Counted from the first letter of the stretch, positions 23,651-35,522 are shown. The stretch: 64,000 nucleotides of DNA from Sodiomyces alkalinus F11 (GCF_003711515.1 NW_021167098.1:34259-98258), one strand, 5' to 3'. Numbers and translations are program-made. Notes: generated by a model from the sequence alone, not told the origin.

Positions 23651-24950
23651 TCGATCTTACTCCGCTATCCTAACTAATCTATAGGAGCCTTTCTAGGCTA
23701 TATAGTCCTTCTCGGGTGGCTATAGGGGGGAAAACCCGGGTAAAACCCGGGGAAAACCCCTATACACTTCCTTAAATGGAGTAGTGCCGTTACGGGGCCG
23801 ATATAGCCCTGGTTTATCCCTGCTCTATATCTAGATCATACCTCCAGGCTAGTGGCTAATAAGAAGTATAGCAGGCTAGTGGTTAGGTAGGTTAGCCTAA
23901 GCTAATCGTTAGTGACGGAGTAAGGGCTAAGGGGGTGCCGCTACGCCTCCGCGGTACGGAGGCTACGGCCCTTTAGTCTCGGCCTCCCTATATCCCCGAT
24001 GATTATACCTTTTATTCCTTCTACTCGGTTAATAAAAAGAGTAAGGGGAGGCAGGCGCCTTTTGCCTCCCCTAGGTAGGTTCCTGCTATATCCGGTAATA
24101 GGTAAAGGGAATAAGGCTCCACCCTATTATAAAATTAGATAGTTAGTATTCTATAAGGTCTTCGTGCCTCTTTTCCCTTTCTCTTCCTCCTATAACGCTA
24201 ACGAGTTCGTGATAGGTTTCCTCCTAATCTATTCCTGCTTACAATACCACCGGCTTATTATTACGGCTCTATACTAATAGTAAAACCCTCTAGTTTTCCT
24301 TATTTATTTTTCTATTATAATTAGACTATAAGTGTTTTATAGGTAGCGCCGCGGTAGCGTAATAGCGTAGGGTTAACTAGGTAATATAGTATTAATTTAT
24401 ATATATAAATAATTAATTAGCAGTAATCGTATAATATAGGGTCTCCTAGTAGCGTAACGGTGCCTCGGTGGTAGCGTACTAATAGTCGTAGATATCGTCT
24501 CCTAATAATAATAATACTAATAATAATTATAGCCGGTATAAGAAGGGCTTAGTCCGGGTTATACGATATATATTCCCTAGTAGTATCGGGGCGGTACCGT
24601 GGTGGCTAACCTAGGGCAGTTATATTCGTTATAGTAAGCGCTTAGGTATATACCCGGATAACGTGGAGGCCTACTCTAATACTATAGGTATAGGGGCAGC
24701 TTATTTTCAGTATACTAATAACCGGTATCCGTGTAAAGATATAAGTCGTGCCGATATCGTCGTAGTGCCGTAAGTGTATCGCGGTAGTATATACTAATTT
24801 TCCTCTAAATCCCCCCCGCTACTAAAAAATAATAATAGCGTCTTATAGATCTTTATAGGGCGTATATAGTAATAAAGGCCGCTAGTAGTAACAGTATCTC
24901 TACTATATATATCCCCCTTCGGTGCCGAAGTAGTCCCCTACTAATAAATT
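23651..24950 (-). other. LINE B 3' untranslated region
   Basis: No coding frame recognised. Near 23732-23760 three near-repeats of the form AAAACCC(GG) occur. At 24502-24528 there is an interrupted TAA-type microsatellite. GC-rich stem-like palindromic segments occur around 23935-23965. Confidence 0.55.
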
Positions 24951-27900
24951 ATAGGCTAAGGAGCGTTTAAGGATAACGTCCTGGTCTTTTAGCTAGGCCC
25001 TAAACCGGGCGCTACCTTTTAGCTATAGCCGCGACGGCACCGCGCCGGCGGAGGTATAGGAATTATCTTATGAGATAATACGTTTAGAGGGTAAGATAGA
25101 CCTTATTCTAGAGTACCTTATAAGTAGCCCCTTTTTAGTCTCCTTACGATATTATAATAGCGGTGGTTAGCAAACCGATTCTAATAAGGCCTAGATTATA
25201 TTAAGAGTAGTATTAGCGCTACCGAGGACGATAAGGATAATAATAACTAATACGGTAATAGCTAATAGCTATTAGTAGCTCCCCTTAGCGCCGAGCTAAT
25301 ACTTCCGGGGTCCTAGCTTATAGGACCCCTATTAATAATTAATTAATCCGCCGCGTTATACTACCTCCGCTCTAGTCCCGCTTTGGTATCACCCCTATTT
25401 TCATAGGCCTTTATAACTTTAAAGGCGAGGAGAAAGTCCTTAAGCCTTTTCCGTTATAAGAAACACCTTATAACTGCCCCGGCTTCGGTAGTATATTCTA
25501 GTGCGTCGTATATGTCTCCTTTAGTCGTGAGCGGCCTCCTTACGGCACCGAAGAGGCCTCTACGATCCTCCGCGGTTACCTCCTGGTACTAGAGTACTAT
25601 ATACTCCGCCGTTTCCGCCCCTCTATCCCCGTAAAGGTACCGCGGTGATAGGAAGCCCGGCACCCTCGCTTTAGCTAAGAATACCCGTAATCCTAGTTTT
25701 TCTAATCTAATCTAGGTAAGTACGGAGCTCTATAGCTTAAGGAGCCCTCTATATTTCCGGAGGGAGCGTTATATCGGGGGGCGGCTCGGTGCCGCTACGG
25801 TATAGGTATAGGGCTACCGTGCTTCCGCCTAGGCTTAACCCTATTCCCTTATAAGGGCCTTCCGCGGGGGCGAGGTTCTAGCCTAGGTTATTAGAGCGGT
25901 AAGCTATACTATCCACGTAAGGGCGGCGTAAGTCCTATAATACCGCTTCGGTATTACTAGGGCTCTCGCCGCGGCGTATACTCCGGTTAATATCTTATCT
26001 TTAGTCCCGTCTTCTTATATCTGGAGGATCTTCCGAGCGCTTAGGCTTAAAAGGTATAGGTTAAGGGGGGGGATAAAGACCTATTTTTCGAGGACCCTAA
26101 CCGGCGTAGCCCTATAGACCCCGGCCACTAATCTAAGGCACCGGTTCTATATCGTTATAAGTACTACTACGGGGCTATACCGGGGGCCGGCCCTTATCTT
26201 ATAAACGGCTAAGGCGTAATAAGCTAGTACTAGTCTTACTCCTATAAGGAATAGTCTTTTTACGTCCGCGAAGCTATACCTCTATACTACTGTACTAAGT
26301 CTTAAAAGGGCATATATTTAAGTGGCTAGCCGACTCTTTACCTTTTTAGCGTATTACCGGACGTCGAGTTTCTTATCTAGCTAGACGCTAAGGAGCCTTA
26401 TCGCCTCCGTTACCGGTACTAAGGTAGCGCTAAGGAGGAGTAGGGTAAAGGAGAGTTAGCGTGATTTTGTAAAGGGGATATAAACGCACTTAGCTAGTTT
26501 AAACTATAGTCCGCTCGCTATCTCCTAATTTAGGTAAGCACGCTACGCGGTAGTAAGGCCGTACCGTATCTATACCTCCGTCCTACTAAAGGCGATAATA
26601 TTCGTGTTATTAGCGAATCCTACTACTATCGTTTTAGGTACCCTTTCTAGTTCCTCGTAAAGGGTAAAGATATATAGGATAAAAAGGATAAAGGAGATTA
26701 GAGAGCCTTACGGTATACCCCCGCGGAGGTACCGTAGGGGGGCTGTTTTATTATTAAGTAATAGCTAGGCTATATAGTCTTAGAGGAAGCTATTAATTAG
26801 GGTAGTAAGCTATTAGGTGAAGCTTTTCCTTTTAAGTACCTTAAGGAGGCGGGAGTAAAAGATAGTATTAAAGGCGCCTTTAATATCTAGTTAGAGTATC
26901 GAAGCGGTGCCGCTATAAGCCTAGCTCGCCTTTACGGCCTTTATAACTCTTTATACTACTATCTCCGTGCTTCGCTTAGTCTAATTACCTATTTATCTTT
27001 CCGGGAAAAGCCGATACTCCTTTACTATAGCGGCGATACGGTTAGCTAGTATCCCTTTAAGGACTTTACCTATTATATTAAGGAGTAATATCGGTAGCTA
27101 GCCCTTTACTATCTTATAGTCGGCCGGCGGCCACTTTCCTTCTTAAGGATTATTACGGTAGCGTAGCGGCACCTTTTCGGGTAATAGTATGCTTTAAGGC
27201 ACGCTATAAAGATAGCACTTAGTCTTTAGTATAGGGGAGGTCTATATACTTTTAGGAGCCCTGCTAGGAGCCTATCCGGCCTTAGTACCGCCTAGGGTTT
27301 AGTCTTCTTAAGGCGCCCCTATACGTCCGCTACGGTAATATCGCGGCGGATATCCTAGCTAAGGGGAAATTCCGCGCCTAGGGGTTTAGGGGCGGTAAGG
27401 AGGGGGGGTAGGAAGAATTTCCGGTTAAGGACTTCGGCTTTCTCTACTTATATAGTGGCCAGGTTATCGCTATTATCTTAGCGTAGTAGCGGTACCGACA
27501 GGGGATTTAACGGTACTCCCCCTTTTATTCGTGCCTATTGCTATAATCGCTAAAGGAGGTTATCGTTTTTCTTAGTCTTATATAGTAAGTATCGCTAGTA
27601 TAGCCGCTTCGCTACCGTAATAGCTTTATCGCGGCGCTTCTCCGCTTCCTAGAACTTATCCTATTAGTTCCGGGACTTCCTAGATATATATCTATAGTAA
27701 AGGCGTCTTACCTCCTAGGTAAGAGCGGTTAGCTCCGCGTTTTATTAAGGGGTAGGTGGGTTTTTAGGGGTACCCCCGCGGTATCGCGGTATAGCCTTAT
27801 TAGCTAAGATCGTAAGGTCCCCGATTAGGTTATCTAGTACTAAGTCGATATCCCCTAGTATTATAAGGGGGCCGGTCTACTATAGTTATATAGCGGCGAG

Positions 27901-28420
27901 CTAAGGGACCTATAAAGGGTTAAAGTCCTTCTAGACCTAGCGGGGCCCGCTTAGGTCCTATAATGGTATCGTCGCGGTATACGGCGCGGTGTCTATCTCT
28001 ATATAGATTTAGGCCGTCTATAAGTAATAGTCTAACCCGGTAACGGTTTTATCGGGGCCGCCGAAGTTATAGCGAAGCCCTTATATCGCCTATATAAGAT
28101 TAATAGTGCTAGCGCGCCGGCCCGGGCGGTGCTATATAGTAATTCTAAGGGGGGTTATTAGGTCTAGGTTCTACCGGGTCGTAAGGGTAAGCAGGGTATC
28201 GGCTTAGGGGTAAGAACGCGGCGGCTATAAGTATAAGGGGTAGTATAGGTTAATGTCCCCTATAAGGACGTAGCGGCCCCGCGGCGGTATTATATTAAAT
28301 ACGTCTTATAGGGGTATATTCTAGGGGTTCCTAGCTAACTAGTAATTCTCTAAGTAGATTAACTAAATTATAAGGGCGTTATGTTTAGTCCCGAATATAA
28401 CTGCATAGGTATTATAATAG
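24950..28420 (-). pseudogene. LINE B ORF2 fossil: endonuclease, reverse transcriptase, C-terminal domain
   Basis: Minus-strand RT is clear. VIILKKE near 27150, then ADYKIVKG (about 27110), LLLNIIGKVLKGILANRIA (about 27060), a GIP.GSLISFILFILYIFTLYEELE block (about 26710) and the catalytic box FANN in GFANNTNIIAFS at 26600-26625, mutated from FADD. The endonuclease region lies above 27300 by position and by comparison with LINE C. C-terminal sequence continues to about 24950. Confidence 0.88.
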
Positions 28421-28599
28421 GCCCGCCACGTCCACGTATATAACGGGTATCTCTTATATATATATAGGAGGGCCCAGCCTCCTCCCTAGATTAGCCGGTA
28501 CGCCCTTTAAGAGGGGTAGGCGGGGCTTTTCGTAAAGGGGTTAAGGCCGGGTTCCTGGATTACTATCACGTTATACTCGGCGCGGCACCGGAACGGCAG

Positions 28600-30190
28600 C
28601 TCCCGCCACACCTAACTCCTCCTTATATTATACAAAAGGACGTAGATTTTTATTAATTAGTAGGGGGGGGGGGGGTTAAAATAATATACCCGGTATAACC
28701 GGGGTCTGGTTCTAGCTTTATAGCTCCTACTACGGTACCTTATTAGTCCTATAGGGGACTATATAGGCGCTTATAGGGCCCGGTATCGGGGAGCCCTTTT
28801 ATCCTTTAGTCCTTTTCGTGGGGCGTCCACGGCCCCTATAAAGGGGCCTATCCTAATCCTAGGCGATAATAATTGGGGGGAAAATCTACGGCTACTATAA
28901 GTATACCGCTTCGGTCAAGCGGGTAATATTAAAGTCCCTAGCTTAGTATTTATACGCTTCGCGAGTCTTCTTAGCCTTTTTTTTAATAGTCGGTATAAGT
29001 CGTTAAAGGTATTATAATCTTTAGTATAAGCGGTATAGTAGCGGGGGCGGCTAGGCGCTATAGCGTTATAATACCCTAGGCCTTATAGGTCCGCCGATTC
29101 GGGCTTAGCGTAATAGCGGTATACCCTCTTTACCGCTAGGTAGCTATTAGCCTTATAGCCGAAGTATAGGCACTTATAGTACTTTCGGGGGCTAAGGGTA
29201 GGATTATATAGTTTATAGATATAGCTACCCCTTTTAAAGAGGAGGGTATTCCGGATAAGGCTTATTACCCTTTTTAGTAAAGCCGATTCGATAAGGAGGA
29301 GCGCTACTTTACCGGTACCGTGGCAGGGTACTCGCTATTATACTCGGAGGATTTTAGCCTTAGGGTTTATATCTTATAAGGATACTAGTAGGTCCTCCTC
29401 GGATAAGGCGTTAAGGACCTCCTAGGGGATAGCCTTAGTAAGTGTAGGGTAGGTTTATATAGCTAGGGTAGCTCCTTTACTAAAGGCCTTTTTAACCTAT
29501 AACTCCTTATAGGTGGTTTCTTATTATACCCTTTCGGTAAAAGTAAGGTAGATATTACCGCTAAGTAGCTTCCGTGCCGCTACGGTATTATATCGGGTAG
29601 TCGTAGCATTTATAGCTTAAATAATTTCCTTTAGGGTCCTGGCTCTAAGGGGCTAGTCTTCGGGGAGGGTTCCTTAACGGACTATTAGCTCCCGGTAATG
29701 CCTAGCAGAGATTACTTTACGGGGGGCGGGGTCCCGTAGCGGCGCCGCCGCGATTACTTAGGTTATAATATTAGCCTAGGTCTCTCTTATACCGCTTATT
29801 CCTTTTTGGAGTTCCTTACGGATAACGTAGCGGATAATTACGTATAGGTATACTAATAGTATTATACCGGCGTCCTTATGGGTACTACGTATTATGATTA
29901 GTTCTTTTACTAGCTCTACGACCTAGTTAATCGTGTTCCTATTAGCTAATAGGGCCTAAATTTCTGCCCTAATCTTAGTTACTTCTAGTTCCGGGGGGCG
30001 CGGTAATCCCCTTTCGGTCTTATATCGGTTCCGCGCTATATCCTGCCACGGGCAGGGGGGGGAGCGCTCGTGTTACGAAAAATAGGTTCGTTACGAATTC
30101 TATATAGTTAAGGTCGGGGCGACGCTATCCCACGACTCTTCCGGCTACACCTTAGCGCCGGTATTATAGTACCGCTATAATAGTATCCCG
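28600..30190 (-). pseudogene. LINE B ORF1 (gag-like) fossil
   Basis: Colinear with LINE C ORF1 (36420-37840). Degraded CCHC knuckles lie near 29100-29220 on the minus strand (CLYFGYK- and YRYYAKPE-type pieces). The N-terminal part aligns around 29700-30190. A G run at about 30050 matches a C run at 36541 in LINE C. Function by analogy is nucleic-acid binding for the LINE RNP. Confidence 0.7.
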
Positions 30191-30280
30191 GGAAGGAGGT
30201 AGTAGTTATAATCTCTATCCTAGTGGTTTTATCGATTTTACTCTTATTCCACGCCTATGGTTCATAGGGGTGTCGAAATC

Positions 30281-30293
30281 GATCTATTACTAT
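30281..30293. repeat. LINE B target-site duplication, right copy
   Basis: See 23633-23645. Confidence 0.65.
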
Positions 30294-31950
30294 AAGGATT
30301 ATAAGTATCTATCTATAATCTCGTAGCCGTGCGATAGACTATAGAGGATAACGTTTAAGGAGAAGAGGGATAGCCTGTATAGCCTATAAAATAAGAATAA
30401 TAGACGTTAATTATATTAGAAACTACCTTATCGGTCTCGTAAAAGTATATCTTTTCTCCCTCGCTTAAAATTCCATCGATAAACTTAAAACCTTTCGCGC
30501 GAAGGTCTTCCTCGTCTTATAGTCTATAAGGATTATCTATAATAACATAGACTACCTATTTACTATTATTCGATCGTCCTGGTTTAACCCACTATTATAT
30601 ACGATAAGTATATAGATATCGTTCCTAGTAGTAGAACCTACTACCTTTACGAACCTAATAGCCTCCGCGGCCACGGTATCCTTAACTATTCTAATTACCA
30701 CGGTTACCTCGGTTATTTTAGTTTCCCCGACCTTTACTAGCACCGAAACGATTATCTATAGACCGGTTACCCGCGAATCGGTTATAAAAACGGTTAGTAG
30801 AGCCGCCTTTACTGCTATAATAACCGTAATTAGCGTTATTAGTATCGGTATCCTTATTCGTTACCGTGTATATAAATAGTCTATTATCTAATAGAACGCT
30901 AGTAATAGGAGTAGCGGACGGACCTCCGAGTATATCTATATGGATTATACCATATTCAACTTATTACTATAGAGATTACTAGCGGTTAGTAATCTAGTCC
31001 TTAATAGTATATATAAAATCGTTAAACTATTTATCGATATCCGGGCGAGGGCAGATCTTATAAAGCGAGGGATCGATACGGTTCTAGATTTCCTACTATA
31101 AGTCGATATTCGTACGAACTATAATAGCTAAAGCCCTATAATAGCGAGCCACTTAGTTAGCCTATTCTACGAATAATTTACCGTCTAGAATATCGCGTGC
31201 TATAAAACGTATATCGCTTATCTTATTAGCTATAATCTCTGGTTTAATCTGCTAACGTCTATGGAGTAGAGTATATATATTATTCAGGCTACGATAAACC
31301 TTATTACGCTATACGGCTATAACACTACTAATCTATTAGGTATTAGCTTTACCCAGAAAAAGTGTATTAAGATTAATACGGGCCTCCTCTCTTAGCTCGG
31401 GAGTAGAAGTAAATAGCTCCACCTTCTCGATAAAAAGGTTAATATTATACTAGATTACCTTATCTCTAGAGACTATCTATACCGCTAATAGATCTAAGGG
31501 GCTTACCGGTAGACTAAACTATCCGATTAAACTTAGCTTACAGCGAAAAGAGTATCGGCCGTTACCTCCCGTGCTACCGCTATAGCCGGCTTTTCCGTTC
31601 TCTACGACTTAGATAAGGGTACTAAAGAGTATCTAAAACTGATTATTCGTTAGTATAACTAAAGCTACGGGAACCTATAGCGCCGGCGGCTACTACGGAA
31701 ATTAGGTCTATGGAATCTACTATTATAAGCCTAGATAAGACTAGGAAGTTTATTAGCACTGCCTATATTATTACGGGATATATCGCGACTTTGCTTACCG
31801 TCGCTATTCCTTTACTAACTACTACTAGTGTATAGTGTGCTATTACTCCTGCGTTACTTACTACTAGGTCTGCTACTACTAACCCGACATTAGCTACGTA
31901 GCCTAAGTTATATCTATATCTATATCTATAGAATTCTGCAGGATTATAGC
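30294..31950 (-). pseudogene. Gypsy A gag fossil
   Basis: From about 31450 to 30300 the minus strand has a long frame in which nearly all stops are former Gln/Trp codons. It includes a capsid-like region (ARYYRALAIIVRTNIDL, then a NRIDPSLYKI.PRPDIDK block near 31060) and a Gly/Arg/Asn-rich basic region around 30700-30850 typical of a nucleocapsid. The final part (about 30520-30300) contains AKGFKFIDGILSEGEKIYF. Its position 5' of protease and the basic Gly-rich tail support gag. The open stretch at 30552-30743 lies inside it in another frame. Confidence 0.7.
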
Positions 31951-32760
31951 TAGCTTAGAATTAATATTAGTAGATAGTTCCTAAGACCGATAAGGAGAGG
32001 GCGAGGATTATGGTAAATTAGAGTCCTATAGTTATTTAACACGGGAATATAATCTAAACGGGATTTACAAATAAGAACTATTAACGGAATTTATCGGAGA
32101 GGTATAAATAAAGCTAAATAGCTTATAAGGGTAGGGTTCGAAGCGATAGGAAAAGTTCTAATACCTATATTTCCACTAAGAAGACTATAACGCTTTACCT
32201 ATATATTAAGAAAACTATACTACTTATAGAGGAAGGATCTACTATCCTCTAATACTCTATTAGGAAGACGGCTAAGGCATTTCGCTTACCTACCGGGAAA
32301 TAACTTTACTAGATAGCCTACTCCTAGTAATATTAAGGAAATTAAGGACTATAGTTAATATTCCTTTACTTACCACTAATCTATTAACCACGCTACGGGG
32401 AAGGTTAGGCCGGAATCCAGCGATTAGCTCCTAGCGCGGTATCTAGGAGATCTCGTAGTCGCCTACGATTATTAATACTCGGCTTTAGCTCTTTACTATA
32501 AGAGAGATCCTTCCTATTCGATAATTAATAAACTACTATTAGGCAGGTCCTACTTCTATACCTAATCGGGGTATTCCTAGATGAACTTATATATATAGAA
32601 AAGTTCCTTCTCCTTAGAGAATAACGGGTCTATCTATTATAAGATATAGGCAGGGGAGGGTAGTAAGGGAGGGTAGGAGGGGAAATAAGAATAGCAGGTA
32701 TACGCTATAAGATTATAGATAAGGGAAGAAGATCTATAACTAGGAATAAGGTTCGCTGTA
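31950..32760 (-). other. Gypsy A leader between 5' LTR and gag
   Basis: RIPed, with no protein recognised. It should contain the primer-binding site, which I could not identify. Confidence 0.4.
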
Positions 32761-33369
32761 GAGGTATAATTATCGTATTATTAACTATTGATAACTGGAT
32801 AATATTAATAAAAAAGAGGTAAACACGATATAAATGAACGCCTTATGCTGATAAGTATATAAAGGCGGATTACGTGAGAAATAAAAACGTTTAGGGCGTT
32901 TAAAAGTATGAAATCGTTTAATCTATAAGTTGAAAAGCTGTGATAGTATAGACGTTAAAGTTATTAAAATACGAGAAAAACAGCTGTATATCTACAGCTT
33001 TGTGCTGTTAAATCTATGGATCTATAGGGGTGCGTGATATATACTAAGGATCTGCGAGGACAATAATAGATTAGGTAACATTATTAATAAACGCGCGGAA
33101 AATACAGATAAGTAAAAATAACAGAAAAGGGTATAATATAGTAAACGGTCGTAATAAATAGTTACTACCATTAATATACCGGATACGGCATCACAGACGA
33201 AGATATAAACAGTCAGAATAAAGAAGTGAAGATGTAGAGCTATCTCCAGAGCTCGTAGAGCTCTATGGCAGAGAACTAATAAGTAGTCTCTGCCCCCTGC
33301 TAACTCATCCACCAATGCTAACTATATGTCTATACAGCTATAGCTATAACTATGTATCTGCGCATAGCA
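32760..33369 (-). repeat. Gypsy A 5' LTR
   Basis: Only 33307-33369 can be checked against the other LTR (positions 1-63). The minus strand starts TGCTATGCGC at 33369. CA and TG are clearly more frequent from about 32760 to 33369 than in neighbouring Gypsy A sequence, so I take this lightly mutated block as the LTR. The inner border is a guess. The 97-codon open stretch at 33022-33315 lies within it, is hydrophobic, and is probably accidental. Confidence 0.6.
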
Positions 33370-34095
33370 CCTAGGCTTAGGCCGCGGCGTTTATTAGATA
33401 TTTATATCTATAGACTATAATACTATAGTAGCGAATTAATAAATATACGTAAAAAGGTGTATAGGGTACTAAAGTACTAGAAATACAGGATTTTCTACTT
33501 AATATTAATGATCGACTACCTTGTAAAATTCCTTAGTTTTATTAGTCGATTTAAAATAAGGTTGTAATCGGTAGGCCGCTAAGCTTTCGGCCTTAGACGA
33601 ATTATTAAAGGAATACGGTAATCCGTTCCGTCCGAAAAGTAACGTCCTATAATATAAAGAATATATAACTGAAATAAACATTAATTAAGTATTCTATACT
33701 AAACCAAGCCACGATATATTCGTACGTTACTTAATCGATATACCTATAAAAGACGTCTAAGACCCAAGCATAAAAATACCTAATCCTACGTAGGCTTAAC
33801 TATATAATATCTAAAAACACTATATACGCTAGTCGTAATACCTCGACTACGAAGACCTAAAATAACCTCGTCTTTTATCTAAGCTAAATTAATAACTAAA
33901 CTATATCACTTAGTAATTTTATAGACGTCAGACTAAAAGTAATCTTTTTACTATATTAAAAGTCAAAACCAAAACCCATATAAAGGGTCTAGGAGAGGTT
34001 AAAGGGTAGTAGATTTCTAACTTCCTATTATCGCACTAATATAAAACTTTATGCTAAGGATTATCTTAGCTAGGACTCCCTTAAACGATAATTTT
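33370..34095. other. RIPed relic between Gypsy A and the HIS2 island
   Basis: AT-rich, TpA-rich, CA/TG-poor sequence without a recognisable protein in any frame. CGATTTAAAATAAGG and TCGGTAGGCCGC pieces around 33550-33585 do not recur obviously. It could be an older element or gene flank mutated by spreading RIP. The change to normal composition is abrupt near 34095. Confidence 0.5.
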
Positions 34096-34459
34096 CAGGC
34101 CTAAGTACCCGGGAAGTATCTGTGACTATTTATATAGCCGAGGTTAGGGCTGTTTGGAGTCGTTGGTACTTGCCCAGACTACACCCGAACTATACCCGAA
34201 AAGGTCCCGAAGTCACACCCCCATATCCTGGAGCCTCCATCTGATAATACACGTACCTTAGGCGCCGAATAATTTGTCTACTTCCGAAGGTACCTTAGTA
34301 GCGTATTTATTAGTGACTGATTCGTCTAACAGATAGCTGCCGGATGTTGCTATCCTGTGACGTGGTGTGACCCAATCCTCCTGGCACTTCTTTGCTCAAG
34401 AAAAAAATACATACTGGTCTGCGGCTCTGGCGATACACTGAGCGTGAGAAAGCTGGGAT
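34096..34459 (+). promoter_or_regulatory. HIS2 upstream region
   Basis: Normal base composition, no RIP signature. A CCAAT box lies at 34372-34376, about 85 bp before the ATG. TGACTGA at 34314-34320 is one base from the TGACTCA site of the Gcn4/CpcA regulator that controls fungal histidine genes; this is suggestive only. No clear TATA box. Antisense open stretches here are accidental. Confidence 0.45.
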
Positions 34460-35522
34460 ATGGCGTTCAGCATTCATTCCCATTCTGGGCAATTCTGCCC
34501 AGGCCATGCCAAGGATCAACTTGAGGATATCATTCGCCATGCCATTAGCATTGGCTTCAAAACGATTGGCCTCACCGAACACATGCCCCGGCTGGCGGTT
34601 ACAGATTTGTACCCAGAAGAGGCAAGTAAAATGCTCTGCCCTCACAACTCGCTAGATACTCACAGCATTGGTCCTGTAGCTCGAACCGGATCCAGAGACC
34701 TCTCTGGCAGAGCTTGCACCTCGGCACGAGGCCTATCTTGAGGAGGCTCAGCGCTTGCGGGGTAAATATGCGTCTCAGATCCAAATCCTGATCGGATTTG
34801 AGGGCGAGTGGTGTCGCCCCGCCTATGGTCCTTTTATTCGGTCTTTAGCTGCCCACCCAGCGGTCGACTACTTCATCGGAAGCATCCATCACGTGAATGG
34901 AATCGCCATTGATTACGATAAGGCCCTGTACGCGAGCGCTCTTGAGTCGGCGCGTGGCTCCGAGGAGACACTGTATGAGCAGTATTATGATCAGCAGTAC
35001 GAGATGCTGACCACCCTGCAACCACCGGTCGTGGGACACATTGACCTCATCCGGCTTATGAGTGAAGAGCCAGGACGTGATGTCAGAACGTGGCCAAGAG
35101 TCTGGGAACGTATTACGCGGAATCTGAAGTTTATCAAGCAGTACAATGGGTTGCTCGAGTGTAATAGCAGTGCGCTGCGGAAGGGTCTCGCCGAACCCTA
35201 CCCGTGTCGAGTCATCGCCGAGGTGAGTTTAAGAGCAGGCAGAACATCCGTGCTTCATTCAACACGACCATTACTAAGACAGATCCAGGAATGGCTGAGG
35301 ATCGGAGGGCGTTTCACTTTCTCGGATGATAGCCACGGGATTTGTCAGGTCGCAACTAACTATACTCGAAATTTGGACTACCTCGAGGGATTAGGTGTAC
35401 GTTGCGTCTATACAATGGAGCGGCCTCCTCCTACAATCCTCGAACATGGTGCGTCTACTAAGCTAAAGGAACGAGCTGTGCCTCTGAGTTCTTTTCGGGC
35501 GACGTTCCCGAAGGCGAGGTAA
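34460..35522 (+). CDS. HIS2: Histidinol-phosphatase (PHP family), three exons
   Basis: Hydrolyses L-histidinol phosphate to L-histidinol, the eighth step of histidine synthesis, in the cytosol. Exons 34460-34625, 34696-35222 and 35289-35522 give 308 residues, close to the usual fungal length of about 300-340. PHP metal-binding motifs are in order: H6-S-H8, TEH at 39-41, GFEGEW at 89-94, SIHHVNG at 118-124, GHIDL at 169-173, and D245/H247 in FSDDSHG. The start is chosen because the family begins with MAFS.HSHSGQFCPGH. Intron 1 (70 bp) is GT-AG, with an alternative GC-AG form 34622-34697 that gives 306 residues. Intron 2 (66 bp) starts GTGAGT, has a CTAAG branch site, and is itself open in frame. 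Normal CA/TG content and intact frame contrast sharply with all flanks. Identity is firm; whether this is the sole copy in the genome cannot be seen. Confidence 0.95.

Larger units (their letters stand above)
23646..30280 (-). mobile_element. LINE B: Tad-like non-LTR retrotransposon inserted in Gypsy A
   Basis: Minus-strand element of about 6.6 kb. Its 5' end at 30280 was fixed by alignment to LINE C (36330): both begin GATTTCG and share a leader with TCGATAAAACCACTA. Its 3' end is a TTA-type run (23639-23651), a (TAA)n tail on the minus strand, next to a 13-bp duplication. The order on the minus strand is ORF1, endonuclease, RT, C-terminal domain and 3' region. Gypsy A gag reads up to its right edge and Gypsy A protease from its left edge. 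Confidence 0.85.
1..33369 (-). mobile_element. Gypsy A: Ty3/gypsy LTR retrotransposon, RIP-degraded, split by three nested insertions
   Basis: A minus-strand LTR element runs through the first 33 kb. Positions 1-63 repeat 33307-33369 in direct orientation (55 of 63 identical). The repeat ends on the minus strand as TG and is preceded at 64-76 by a purine-rich tract, as expected for the start of a 3' LTR. Coding signal reads leftward in the order gag (30294-31950), protease (22300-23632), RT (21540-22130), RNase H (20640-21100), integrase (11940-13482) and chromodomain-like tail (1700-2005). The pieces between insertions add up to about 11 kb. Gypsy B, LINE A and LINE B occupy the gaps. The left LTR continues outside the window. 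All domains carry many stops at former Gln/Trp codons. Confidence 0.85.

Noticed and set aside
33022..33315. 97-codon hydrophobic open stretch
   Set aside because: Lies in the Gypsy A LTR. Hydrophobic composition comes from AT-rich sequence, and there is no support for a membrane protein.
34310..34784. Several open stretches on both strands around the HIS2 start
   Set aside because: They overlap HIS2 exon 1 and intron 1 in other frames or on the other strand. Only the PHP-motif frame is supported.
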